A program made the translations under genes and the position numbers. DNA of 42,317 nt from Fibrobacter intestinalis (GTDB lineage Bacteria; Fibrobacterota; Fibrobacteria; Fibrobacterales; Fibrobacteraceae): the NCBI RefSeq assembly GCF_900167415.1, contig NZ_FUWU01000026.1:1-42317 (forward strand), in the 5' to 3' direction. Shown in pieces: positions 30,964 to 39,758 of the stretch; position 1 is the first letter of the stretch; every line of letters starts with the position of its first letter. The notes under the pieces are model-generated. The model saw only the letters and a program-made list of their open reading frames with translations. It did no database searches and was not told where the DNA came from.

Positions 30964-33441
30964 ATGGCAAAAAAAGAACCGTCCAAGAAACATTCCGAAG
31001 TTCTGGAAAATACTGTCCAGGCTTTCAAGAACGCTTTTGATAATCACATTCACCATTCTCTTGCCCGTGATGAACACACGGTGACAAAACACGAAAAATT
31101 TTTGGCCGTGGCATATGCTGTGCGCGACCGCCTGATCGATCGCTGGATCAAGACGCAGGAAACCTATTACGAAAAGGACGTCAAGCGCGTTTACTACCTG
31201 TCTCTGGAATTTTTGATTGGCCGAACCCTGGGCAATTCCGTTTTGAATTTGGATGTGGAAAGCGCTGTGGAAGAAGCGGTTGCCGAACTGGGCATGACCC
31301 TTGAAGAACTTCGCGAAGAAGAAGTGGACGCGGGGCTTGGCAACGGCGGACTTGGCCGCTTGGCCGCTTGCTTCCTCGATTCGATGGCGACTTTGGAACT
31401 CCCGGCGACGGGTATGGGCATTCGCTATGAATACGGCATGTTCAACCAGAAGATTAAAGACGGCCAGCAGGAAGAACTGCCGGACAACTGGCTTCGCCTG
31501 CCGAACCCGTGGGAAATCGCTCGCCCGGCCAATGCGATTAAGGTGCCGTTCGGCGGTTACGTGGTGACCTGGACGGACGACAAAGGCAAGCTTCGCAACC
31601 GTTGGGAAACGAAGGATTACGTGCTGGCTCTGCCGTATGACACGCCGATTCCCGGCTACCGCAATAACACGGTGAACAACCTCCGTCTTTGGAGTGCGCA
31701 GAGTGCCGACGAATTCGGACTTGCCTATTTTAATAATGGCGACTACTTGGCCGCAGTCCAGGATATGGAGCTTTCGGAAACGATTTCGAAGGTCTTGTAC
31801 CCGAACGATTCCTCCGTGAACGGAAAAATCTTGCGCTTGCGCCAGCAGTATTTCCTTTGCGCCGCTTCTTTGCAGGACATTGTCCGCCGTTTCAAAAAGT
31901 TGCATGACGGCGAATGGAAGCTTTTCCCGGACAAGGTCGCCATCCAGTTGAACGATACGCATCCGGCGATTTCCATTGCGGAACTGATGCGCATTCTTTT
32001 GGACGACGAAAGCTTGGAATGGGACGAAGCTTGGGACATCGTGACGCATACCTTTGCTTACACGAACCACACGCTCATGCCCGAAGCTTTGGAAAAGTGG
32101 CCGGTGAGCTTCTTTGAAAAGCTTCTGCCGCGTCATTTGCAGATTATTTACGAAATTAACGCTCGCTTCCTTGCAAAGGTTTCCCTCAAGTGGCCGGGCG
32201 ACACGGCGCGCCTTTCCCGGATGTCTCTGATTCAGGAAGGCGGAGAAAAGATGATTCGCATGGCTTACCTTTCCATTGTGGGTTCCTATGCGGTGAACGG
32301 CGTGGCGGCTCTCCACAGCGATCTTTTGAAAACGAGCCTCTTCAAGGACTTCTTCGAGTTCTGGCCGGAAAAGTTCAACAACAAGACGAACGGCGTGACG
32401 CCGCGGCGTTGGGTGCGCAAGGCGAATCCGGCGATGTCCGCTCTGGTTTCTTCTAAAATCGGCGACAACTGGGTCAAGGATTTCAGCGAAATCAAAAAGC
32501 TCGAAAAGTTTGCCGAAGATGCCAAGTTCCGCAAGGAATTTATGGCGGTCAAATTGGAAAACAAGAAGCGTCTGGCGGCGTATCTCAAGCAAACGCAAAA
32601 TGTGGATGTCAATGTGAACACCCTCTTCGACATTCAGGTCAAGCGCATTCACGAATACAAACGCCAGCTGTTGAATATTCTCCACGTCATTCACCTTTAC
32701 CTCCAAATCAAGGACGGCAAGAAGGTGACGCCCCGCACCGTGATGATTGGTGGCAAGTCCGCTCCGGGCTACTGGATGGCCAAGCAGATTATTCGCCTTG
32801 CCAACGCCGTGGGCGCTATTATCGACAGCGATCCGGATTGCAAGGGCAAGCTCCAGATGATTTTCTTGGAAAATTACCGCGTGAGCTTCGCCGAAAAAAT
32901 CATTCCGGCTGCCGACCTTTCCGAACAGATTTCGACTTCCGGAACGGAAGCTTCTGGTACGGGCAATATGAAGTTCGCCATGAACGGCGCGCTGACGATT
33001 GGCACTCTCGACGGCGCCAACGTGGAAATGCGCGAAGAGATTGGCGCGGACAATTTCTTCCTCTTCGGCCTTACCGTCGAAGATGTCCAGGAACTTTTGG
33101 CGAAGGGATACCGTCCGCGCGACTTCTACGAAAAGGACGACGATCTGCGTCGCGTGCTGGATCTCATCAACAGCGGATTCTTCTGCCCGGACCATCCGGA
33201 AACCTTCCGCCCGATTGTGGAAAAGCTCCTTTCGAGCGATCCGTTCCTGCTGCTTGCGGACTTCCGCTCCTATGTCGAATGTCAGGAAAAAGTCGCTAAG
33301 GCTTATGCGGATAAGGACAAGTGGGCGAAAATGGCGATTCTCAACGCCGCTCGCATGGGCAAGTTCAGTTCGGACCGCACCATCGAACAGTATGCCAAGG
33401 AAATTTGGCAAACCAAAGCCTGTCCGATTTCTATCAAGTAA
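30964..33441 (+). CDS. glgP: Glycogen/alpha-glucan phosphorylase
   Basis: This cytosolic enzyme releases glucose 1-phosphate from the ends of glycogen or maltodextrin by phosphorolysis. The 825-residue length and sequence are those of GT35 phosphorylases. Visible are GLGNGGLGRLAACFLDS and ATGMGIRYEYG near the N-terminus, VNGVAALHS, KRIHEYKRQLLN, and the pyridoxal-phosphate site EASGTGNMKFAMNGALTIG, with Lys670 as the Schiff-base residue. AAAGGTGA precedes the ATG. Fibrobacter-type bacteria store glycogen, so mobilisation of reserve glucan is the likely role. A terminator follows; prs is next. Confidence 0.96.
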   Translation: MAKKEPSKKHSEVLENTVQAFKNAFDNHIHHSLARDEHTVTKHEKFLAVAYAVRDRLIDRWIKTQETYYEKDVKRVYYLSLEFLIGRTLGNSVLNLDVESAVEEAVAELGMTLEELREEEVDAGLGNGGLGRLAACFLDSMATLELPATGMGIRYEYGMFNQKIKDGQQEELPDNWLRLPNPWEIARPANAIKVPFGGYVVTWTDDKGKLRNRWETKDYVLALPYDTPIPGYRNNTVNNLRLWSAQSADEFGLAYFNNGDYLAAVQDMELSETISKVLYPNDSSVNGKILRLRQQYFLCAASLQDIVRRFKKLHDGEWKLFPDKVAIQLNDTHPAISIAELMRILLDDESLEWDEAWDIVTHTFAYTNHTLMPEALEKWPVSFFEKLLPRHLQIIYEINARFLAKVSLKWPGDTARLSRMSLIQEGGEKMIRMAYLSIVGSYAVNGVAALHSDLLKTSLFKDFFEFWPEKFNNKTNGVTPRRWVRKANPAMSALVSSKIGDNWVKDFSEIKKLEKFAEDAKFRKEFMAVKLENKKRLAAYLKQTQNVDVNVNTLFDIQVKRIHEYKRQLLNILHVIHLYLQIKDGKKVTPRTVMIGGKSAPGYWMAKQIIRLANAVGAIIDSDPDCKGKLQMIFLENYRVSFAEKIIPAADLSEQISTSGTEASGTGNMKFAMNGALTIGTLDGANVEMREEIGADNFFLFGLTVEDVQELLAKGYRPRDFYEKDDDLRRVLDLINSGFFCPDHPETFRPIVEKLLSSDPFLLLADFRSYVECQEKVAKAYADKDKWAKMAILNAARMGKFSSDRTIEQYAKEIWQTKACPISIK

Positions 33442-33481
33442 GCCGGCTTTTAAAAAAGGCAGCGGTTAATCCGAAAATTTT

Positions 33482-33515
33482 AGGCGAAAGCGCGTTAGTG
33501 CTTTTGCCTTTTTTT
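33482..33515 (+). terminator. Terminator after glgP
   Basis: A 10-bp stem AGGCGAAAGC / GCTTTTGCCT (one wobble) with an 8-nt loop is followed by a T run. The T run merges with the candidate prs promoter element TATCTTTG. Confidence 0.85.
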
Positions 33516-33522
33516 ATCTTTG
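33515..33522 (+). promoter_or_regulatory. Possible prs promoter -7 element
   Basis: TATCTTTG lies 27 bases before the prs ATG, directly at the end of the glgP terminator T run. It is identical to the glgP element. No convincing TTTG box is seen at the expected distance, so support rests on similarity and position only. Confidence 0.35.
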
Positions 33523-33549
33523 TTACACCTTTAAAAAAGGATTTCCCGG

Positions 33550-34716
33550 ATGCAAGATCGATTCATAGTTACAGGAACCTTTACGGACGACCCGTTTGCG
33601 ATAGATATGGCGCAGTATATCGGGCTTCGCGAAGATATTTCCGATACCGTTTCGCTCAAAACTTATGCGAATACCGAATTCTGTCCGCGTTACATGCTGG
33701 ATGTTTTCGACGATGAAAATATCGGCAAGCGCTTGGAAGGCAAGATTGTGCTCATCTGCTCGTCCACTACCCACGAGTGGAGCCGCAACGATCTTGCTAT
33801 GCGCGCTTGTATTCTAGCCCGTGCTGCCAAAGAGAACGGAGCTAAAAGCGTTGTTTTGATTGAACCGGATTTGTTTTACAGTGCACAGGATCGCGGCGCT
33901 CATCGCTTTGGCGATTTGGAAAAGGACCGCCCGCTTTCGGACTTGAAAAAGTTTGACGGCCAGCCGTTCACCGCCCTCCTTTACGCCCAGCTTCTCAAAA
34001 CTTCCGGTGTAGATGCTGTGGTGACGGTGCACAACCATTCGGTCAAGGTCCAGAATCTTTACGGCGATATTTTCGGCGGGCATTTCCACAACATGATACC
34101 GACGGAAGTGTATGCGCATTACATCAAGACGTCGAATTTTGTCCAGACCGGCAAAGACGGCGACAATCTGGTCATCGTTGCTCCGGATAAAGGGGCGACT
34201 CCGTTTGTGAATGCGATGTTCGACGCTTTGGAATTGCCGAAGTGCAAACGCGTCATTATGAGCAAGGTGCGTTCCGGCGAACGGGAAGTCAGCATGTCGC
34301 TTTCTCCGGATAGCGAAGTGCAACTGGATTACCTGAAAGGCAAGGATGTCATCGTGTTCGACGATATGGTTCGCACGGGTTCGACGATTGTCCGTTGCTG
34401 CGACTACTTGAAGACCGGCAAACCGAATCGGGTCTGCTTCTGCGTTTCGCATTTTAATTCCAGCCCGGAAGCCCGTGAAAAGCTGAACAGTCCGGCTATC
34501 GACGAAATTTTGACGACGAATACTTTGCCCGATATTACGAACCGGGATTGCCAAGGCCGCTTGCGCCACAAGCTTACCGTCCTGAAAATCGCCAAGTGGA
34601 TGTCTCGCTATGTCATGCGCCTCTACGGTGAAGACGATGGCCGTTACAGCAAGAATTTCTACAAGGTCGATATGAGTTCCAAGAACCCGCGTTGGCCGCC
34701 TCCGCACTTGTATTGA
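33550..34716 (+). CDS. prs: Ribose-phosphate pyrophosphokinase-like protein (PRPP synthetase)
   Basis: Predicted to make PRPP from ribose 5-phosphate and ATP for nucleotide, His and Trp synthesis. The 388-residue protein is longer than the common ~315-residue class I form. Visible are an N-terminal half with STTHEWSRNDLAM, the ATP-loop-like YSAQDRGAHR, a C-terminal Rossmann half with VAPDKGA, and the PRPP/ribose-5-phosphate-binding loop VIVFDDMVRTGSTI (about 266-279). The C-terminal 60 residues (RLRHKLTVLKIAKWMSRYV) are an added helical segment not usual in class I enzymes. It could instead be a phosphoribosyltransferase-like paralog, but the two-half layout favours PRPP synthetase. Confidence 0.85.
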   Translation: MQDRFIVTGTFTDDPFAIDMAQYIGLREDISDTVSLKTYANTEFCPRYMLDVFDDENIGKRLEGKIVLICSSTTHEWSRNDLAMRACILARAAKENGAKSVVLIEPDLFYSAQDRGAHRFGDLEKDRPLSDLKKFDGQPFTALLYAQLLKTSGVDAVVTVHNHSVKVQNLYGDIFGGHFHNMIPTEVYAHYIKTSNFVQTGKDGDNLVIVAPDKGATPFVNAMFDALELPKCKRVIMSKVRSGEREVSMSLSPDSEVQLDYLKGKDVIVFDDMVRTGSTIVRCCDYLKTGKPNRVCFCVSHFNSSPEAREKLNSPAIDEILTTNTLPDITNRDCQGRLRHKLTVLKIAKWMSRYVMRLYGEDDGRYSKNFYKVDMSSKNPRWPPPHLY

Positions 34717-34789
34717 TCAAAGTCGAAAAATCGGTTGCGATTCGTCGCGCCGATACGACTTCAAGGTCGCAAAGGATTTTTTCCTTTAA

Positions 34790-34821
34790 AAAGACCGTCG
34801 TATTTGTGGCGGCCTTTTTTT
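34790..34821 (+). terminator. Terminator after prs
   Basis: AAAGACCGTC pairs with GGCGGCCTTT (one mismatch, one wobble) and is followed by TTTT. The remaining 255 bases before nhaA are AT-rich, contain no repeat copy, and probably hold its promoter. Confidence 0.7.
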
Positions 34822-35076
34822 GTTGCCGACAACTTGAAGAGGAAACTTTTTGTTTTCAGATTTTCCGTTGTAGAACGGAGAGCCTATTCTGCGCAGGATG
34901 ACGTTCGCGTTTTTTTAGTTTGCGGATTTGTGAATCTAGTCGCTGCGTTTATTTTACAAAGCGAAAGTGCCGCACTATTTCGACTTTAGGCGTTTCATCG
35001 TCTTTTTCTAGAATGGGAATTGGATATGACCGTTCTTTTTTTATTTTTTAGTCCCCTTCATTATAAAGGAATCGCG

Positions 35077-36450
35077 ATGGCAGAAAAAAATGTTTTCGAT
35101 ACGGCTATGCCGCATGCGGCTATCGATAAATTTGTCGCTCCCGTTCAGCGCTTTTTAAAAGTGGAATCGACGGCGGGCATTGGCTTAATTGTTGTAACGT
35201 TTTTGGCTCTTCTGTGGGCGAACCTGTCTCCGGAATCCTACAGTGCTTTTTGGAACCTGCCCTTTAATTTTACTATAGGTCCGTGGAGCATCGACAAGGC
35301 TTTGCACGGTCATGTTCCGACCATCGGCTGGTTTGTGAACGACGCCCTGATGACGATTTTCTTTTTTTCCGTCGGGCTGGAAGTCAAAGGAGAAATCGTG
35401 CAGGGGGAACTCCATGACGTGCGCAAGGCTCTTTTGCCGATTCTGGCTGCCGTCGGCGGGATGATTTTTCCTGCGATTATCTATTTGTTGATTTGCCCTC
35501 CCGCAGCGCACCACGGCTGGGGAATTCCGATGGCGACGGATATTGCGTTTACGGTCGGTTGCATGGCTTTGCTCGGCTCTCGCATTCCGCATGGACTTCG
35601 GGTCATGATTCTGACTTTGGCGATTGCCGATGATATCGGATCGATTATCGTCGTGGCTGTCGGATACTCCAGTGGTGTGCAGTGGAGTGCCCTAGCGATC
35701 GCCGCCATATTCCTTTTCTTGACTTGGCTCTCCTTTAAGGTCGGCATCCGCAATTTCTTTGTGCATGGGGTTCTGGCTTTGATCTCCTGGTTCTGCTTTG
35801 TGCAAAGCGGTGTGCATCCGACGATTTGCGGTGTGATTATCGGGCTTTTGACTCCAGTGACGCCGATGGTCGCCAAGACCTACATGGACAAGCTTATTGT
35901 GACTGTGGGGGACGCGGTCAAGGCGAATCGCCCGATGACAAACGATCAGCGCAAAGAAGTTCTGGATATGCTGGAACGGACTTCTCGCGAGAGCGGTTCT
36001 TTGCAGGGACGCTTGAATACGCACTTGCAGCCCTGGGTGAATTTTGTGATTATGCCGCTTTTCGCTTTGGCAAATGCGGGCGTTGTGATTGAACCGGGCG
36101 CAATCAGTGCTGTCACTTTGTCCGTTGCCTTGGGACTTTTAATCGGCAAGCCGCTGGGCATATTCCTTGTGTCCTTTGCGGCGATTAAAGCGAAGATTTG
36201 CAAATTGCCTGCGGGCGTGAACTGGAAAGCTCTTCTGGGCGGAGGAATGCTTGCCGGTATCGGATTCACCATGTCTTTGTTTGTGGCGGGGCTGGCGTTC
36301 AGCGATGCGGACCATGCGTCTTTTCTTGCCGCGGCCAAGGTTGGCATCCTTTCGGGCAGTTTCGCGTCGGCAATCCTCGGGATTGTTTATATGCGCCTGG
36401 TGTCGAAGCCGTCGTCGGTTCCGGACGCTCCTTTGGGACCTACGGAATAG
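35077..36450 (+). CDS. nhaA: Na+/H+ antiporter NhaA
   Basis: This inner-membrane antiporter exports Na+ in exchange for protons for salt and pH homeostasis. It has 457 residues and about twelve hydrophobic segments. Recognisable are FLKVESTAGIGLIVVTFLALLWAN, the FFFSVGLEVKGE region, and the paired aspartates of the ion site: Asp in MATDIAF and the double Asp in AIADDIGSI. GGGMLAGIGFTMSLFVAGLAF lies near the C-terminus. The ATG follows AAAGGA; the frame is open for 19 codons upstream but without a better site. It is longer than the E. coli protein because of a cytoplasmic loop (about 290-330). Confidence 0.95.
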   Translation: MAEKNVFDTAMPHAAIDKFVAPVQRFLKVESTAGIGLIVVTFLALLWANLSPESYSAFWNLPFNFTIGPWSIDKALHGHVPTIGWFVNDALMTIFFFSVGLEVKGEIVQGELHDVRKALLPILAAVGGMIFPAIIYLLICPPAAHHGWGIPMATDIAFTVGCMALLGSRIPHGLRVMILTLAIADDIGSIIVVAVGYSSGVQWSALAIAAIFLFLTWLSFKVGIRNFFVHGVLALISWFCFVQSGVHPTICGVIIGLLTPVTPMVAKTYMDKLIVTVGDAVKANRPMTNDQRKEVLDMLERTSRESGSLQGRLNTHLQPWVNFVIMPLFALANAGVVIEPGAISAVTLSVALGLLIGKPLGIFLVSFAAIKAKICKLPAGVNWKALLGGGMLAGIGFTMSLFVAGLAFSDADHASFLAAAKVGILSGSFASAILGIVYMRLVSKPSSVPDAPLGPTE

Positions 36451-36471
36451 TCTTGCTTGTTTAGAAAATCG

Positions 36472-36493
36472 GGGCGGATTATCCGCCCTTTTT
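36472..36493 (+). terminator. Terminator after nhaA
   Basis: GGGCGGA, loop TTA, TCCGCCC, then TTTTT. Confidence 0.92.
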
Positions 36494-36663
36494 GGTTTGC
36501 CTTTTCCGCGAATTTTTGAAAGCCCCCAAAAAAAGAACGAAAATTCCCGAAAAACGCAAAAAGAACGTAAAAAATCGCTTAAACCCTTTTTTTAAATTTT
36601 ATTTAGGGTGTTTTCTGGAAGATGGATATTTAATTTCAAGTTAGGCAAACATTGGAGCTTTTT

Positions 36664-37347
36664 ATGCTAGATCTTCTCACGGTGCAATCCAGCGCCGCTT
36701 ATCCGACAGTCATCACAATGGTATATACCCTGCTTTTGGCGTTCGTATGCTCGACGGCGATAGGATTTACCTACGAACACACTTTTTTGGGACTTTCCTA
36801 TTCCCGGAATTTTGTCCAGGCGCTGGTGCTAAGCTCCGTTGTGGCCGCCACCGTGATGCAGGCGATTGGCGATAACGTCGGTCGCGGTTTGGGAATGCTT
36901 GGCGCTCTTTCGATTGTGCGCTTTCGGACGAGCTTTAAGGACCCGCGGGACATTATGTTCTTGTTCGCCGCTCTGGGTGCGGGCATCGGCTGCGGCGTTT
37001 TCGCTTGGGGAATCGCTGCGGGTGGAACGCTGACTTTTTGCGTTATCGCTTTTGTACTTTCCCGTTCGGGTCTCGGCACCAAGAATTTTTTTGACGGGAT
37101 GCTCCGCTTTGCCATGACAAACGATTCCGCTTCCCGGGAAGCACTCGAAAAAGTTTTGCGGGCAAATATCAAGACCTTCGTGCTGATTACAATGCGAGAG
37201 GTCGATGGCGGCGAACGCATCGATGTCGCCTACCAGGTGCGCTTGCGCCGCAAGCGTCCGGCAAACGAAGTGCTCAAAGAGCTGACGAAAATCCCCGGGG
37301 TTTCCAACATTCACTTTATGATGCAGGACGCAACGACGGAAGTCTAG
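36664..37347 (+). CDS. DUF4956-family membrane protein (first gene of VTC operon)
   Basis: A 227-residue inner-membrane protein with four predicted helices (about 15-37, 50-68, 97-113, 114-133). A conserved basic loop GMLGALSIVRFRTSFKDPRD lies between helices two and three. A C-terminal soluble domain (about 165-225) has a beta-alpha-beta, ACT-like look reminiscent of MgtC C-termini. DUF4956 genes are known to sit beside VTC-domain and CotH genes; here the VTC gene is three genes downstream. I infer a channel or scaffold for the VTC enzyme. The ATG follows GGAG. HlyD follows at once, and the whole set reads as one operon. Confidence 0.85.
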   Translation: MLDLLTVQSSAAYPTVITMVYTLLLAFVCSTAIGFTYEHTFLGLSYSRNFVQALVLSSVVAATVMQAIGDNVGRGLGMLGALSIVRFRTSFKDPRDIMFLFAALGAGIGCGVFAWGIAAGGTLTFCVIAFVLSRSGLGTKNFFDGMLRFAMTNDSASREALEKVLRANIKTFVLITMREVDGGERIDVAYQVRLRRKRPANEVLKELTKIPGVSNIHFMMQDATTEV

Positions 37348-37356
37348 GAGATGGGA

Positions 37357-38454
37357 ATGTTTTTTAAGAAATTGGACGAATTGGCGGACTTGAATTCTTC
37401 TCGTTTTCATGCCATTGAATCGCACAAGATGCTTTTTGCCTGGATTGTCGCTGTGGTAGCTATCGTCGTTCTCGGGTATTGTTTTCACGGACAGAATATC
37501 GTTTTTTCGGGAATCGCCGAAGCGGACGAAACCATCATCAGTATGCCGGAAGCGGTGGAAGTCGTTAAAATTCACGTGATTCCGGGGCAAGAAGTCAAAG
37601 CGGGCGACACTCTGGTCGAATTGGCTCGCCCCGCCCTTGCCGTGCGCATGAATGAACTCCAGCGGGAACTGGACGCCATCGAAGGGCGCGGAAACATCAA
37701 TTCGGCAAGCATCGATCAGAAAGTCGCGGAAGTCCAATCCGATTTGAATATGCGCCGCAACACCATCAATTTGGAAATTGAAAAACTGAATACGCAGTAT
37801 CAGCAGAATCAGGCACTCTCTTCCAAGCTTAAGAGCATTTCCGGTTCGGTCAAAGCGGACAGCAACAGCGGCATCCTGTTGAGCATCCGGAATCTCAAAA
37901 AGGAATTGCGCGTTGCCGAAGCGAATGCAGCTTCGCAGATCCGTCTTTTGAGGGGGAGCAAAGGTTTGGAGAAAACGAGTAACAAGGCGGAAATCGAAGC
38001 GCTCCATCGCGAAATGGAAATGATTAAACGGCAGATTGACGAGCAGACGATTATCGCCAAGGAAAATTGGATTGTCGCCAGTGTCGATGTGCGTGACGGG
38101 GAAAAGGTTTCGAGTTTTAATCCGATTATCACTCTCACGCATAAAGAGGTGACTCTTGTACGGGGCTACATCAACGAGAAGATTGTGGCGCGTCTGGAAG
38201 TCGGCGATGCAGTCGAAGTCATTTCCAATAGCGGCGAGCACATGATGGGCGCCATTTTAGGAATGTCCAGCCGGATAGTGCCTTTTCCGATTCGTTTGTT
38301 GAAAATGGTAGATATGCCGCTTTACGGGCGAGAAGTGACGATTCGGGTTCCGCAGGGAAATCGATTGCTTTTAGGCGAAAGGGTTTCCATTGCAGAAAAA
38401 ACAAAAATTCCCCAGATTTTCAAGGAATCCGTGATGCAGGGAGATGAAAAATGA
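37357..38454 (+). CDS. HlyD-family periplasmic adaptor of the VTC operon
   Basis: This 365-residue adaptor has an N-terminal membrane helix (about 26-46), a lipoyl half (MPEAVEVVKIHVIPGQEVKAGDTL), a long coiled-coil hairpin (about 90-235, rich in Glu/Lys/Gln), the returning lipoyl half (IIAKENWIVASVDVRDGEKV) and a C-terminal beta-barrel region ending GNRLLLGERVSIAEK. Two ATGs are in frame: 37351 abuts AGGAG, while 37357 has six bases of spacing and is chosen. No ABC, MFS or RND pump is encoded beside it, so its inner-membrane partner is probably the DUF4956/VTC pair. Its stop overlaps the TolC start. Confidence 0.88.
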   Translation: MFFKKLDELADLNSSRFHAIESHKMLFAWIVAVVAIVVLGYCFHGQNIVFSGIAEADETIISMPEAVEVVKIHVIPGQEVKAGDTLVELARPALAVRMNELQRELDAIEGRGNINSASIDQKVAEVQSDLNMRRNTINLEIEKLNTQYQQNQALSSKLKSISGSVKADSNSGILLSIRNLKKELRVAEANAASQIRLLRGSKGLEKTSNKAEIEALHREMEMIKRQIDEQTIIAKENWIVASVDVRDGEKVSSFNPIITLTHKEVTLVRGYINEKIVARLEVGDAVEVISNSGEHMMGAILGMSSRIVPFPIRLLKMVDMPLYGREVTIRVPQGNRLLLGERVSIAEKTKIPQIFKESVMQGDEK

Positions 38455-39758
38455 GATTTTCTGTTTGGGGTCTCGTTCTTTCGGTGTCGGCTTTTGCGAC
38501 CCCTCTGACTTGGGAAAAGCTGATTGCGTCTGCGGAAAACGATCCGGTTTTGCAAGCGTCGGGGAAAAAACAGTCCGCCATTGCTCACCGTTCAGGGACC
38601 AAACTTTGGGACGATTTGGAGTTGGAGTACACATTGGACGGTTTCGGCTTTATGGAACACGATTTTGAATTGAAAATCAAGCCGAAAGCCTTTGGTGAAG
38701 GTTCTGCCGACGATGCTTATTGGAAAAGTCAAGCGGAATACCAGCGGGCGCACCAGAATCTGGATCGGGCGCTCGTCCTTTATGAACGCTACGAACACGC
38801 GCTTCGATTTGTCAAGTGGCAACAGATTTTGCATTTGCATTTGCAGCTTTCGCAAATCGCGGCGGATCGTATAGAAGTTTTGCATGCGCAGAGCGGCTCG
38901 GAAGAATTCCGTTTGCAGGATCTGGTTTCGGCTTTGGAAGAGCAGGTGTCGATTTCGGCAAAGCTTGTCGCCGACTCCAATGCGATTCGGGATTCTAAAA
39001 TGAAACTGCTTTCATGGGTCGAAGGCTACGATGAAGTGGATATTGATTCCACATTTTTACCGTCGATTGAGGAATTGAAAAAAATTCTGACCGAGATGTC
39101 TTTGAATGCAGAAAGATATTCCGAGGTGGCGACGGCTCGCGCAAAATGGGCCGTGGATGAAAAACGCGCCGAACAGGAAACGGCGAGCGATCGCAATTAT
39201 ATTTCAAAAATCGGCGTGGGGTACAAGTATGTGTACGGGCGTTACAAATACAAATGGATAACGAAGGAATGCAGCGGTTCGAGTTGTGTTGAAGAGTGGC
39301 AGTTGCAGCGCACCGATGACGACCGCAGAACGCAGGATAAATTTTACGCATCCATCGCGGTGCGGCTTCCGTTTTTCAGCAATGACAATTCCGGCAATTT
39401 AAAACGGCAAATCGATGTCTTAGAAAGCGAACGGGATTACCAGAAGACCAAGCGAGACGTCTCGCAAAAAGTGGAACGCCGCCGCGAAGAAATTCTAGGG
39501 TTCATCACCCAGCGGGAAGTGCAGCAGAAATTTGTGGAACAGGTCGATCAGGGTGCTTTATTCGAAGACTTTGCGAATCGGGCTGGAAACGATCCCCTTC
39601 TTTTGCTGCGCGCCAAGCAGAGCTCTGTGGAAAGCCAGCTCAAAATCGTGGAATTGGACGACAATATTTTTACCGTGTATCTGGATCTTCTTTTTCAGAC
39701 CGGAGCGCTCGGCAGAACGGATGTGAACAATCATTTGAAAGCGGGACCTGAAAAATGA
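38451..39758 (+). CDS. TolC-family outer membrane protein of the VTC operon
   Basis: A 435-residue protein with a signal peptide (MRFSVWGLVLSVSAFA/T), then TWEKLIASAENDPVLQASGKK like the mature start of TolC proteins, long Glu/Gln-rich helices and a beta-strand insertion (ISKIGVGYKYVYGRYKYKW). It differs from the other TolC in this window (8.3-9.7 kb) and is divergent for the family. The second half has coiled coils ending in LLFQTGALG, typical of the last TolC helix. Overlapping ATGA junctions at both ends couple it to HlyD and VTC. Confidence 0.82.
   Translation: MRFSVWGLVLSVSAFATPLTWEKLIASAENDPVLQASGKKQSAIAHRSGTKLWDDLELEYTLDGFGFMEHDFELKIKPKAFGEGSADDAYWKSQAEYQRAHQNLDRALVLYERYEHALRFVKWQQILHLHLQLSQIAADRIEVLHAQSGSEEFRLQDLVSALEEQVSISAKLVADSNAIRDSKMKLLSWVEGYDEVDIDSTFLPSIEELKKILTEMSLNAERYSEVATARAKWAVDEKRAEQETASDRNYISKIGVGYKYVYGRYKYKWITKECSGSSCVEEWQLQRTDDDRRTQDKFYASIAVRLPFFSNDNSGNLKRQIDVLESERDYQKTKRDVSQKVERRREEILGFITQREVQQKFVEQVDQGALFEDFANRAGNDPLLLLRAKQSSVESQLKIVELDDNIFTVYLDLLFQTGALGRTDVNNHLKAGPEK

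Noticed and set aside
30721-33411. Minus-strand open frame of 896 codons opposite glgP
   Set aside because: It lies wholly antisense to a clear glycogen phosphorylase. Its translation is rich in His, Arg and Phe with no recognisable domain, as expected for the mirror of a GC-biased coding strand.
36829-38241. Minus-strand 470-codon open frame opposite DUF4956 and HlyD
   Set aside because: It spans two coupled plus-strand genes and has no ribosome-binding site or recognisable domain.
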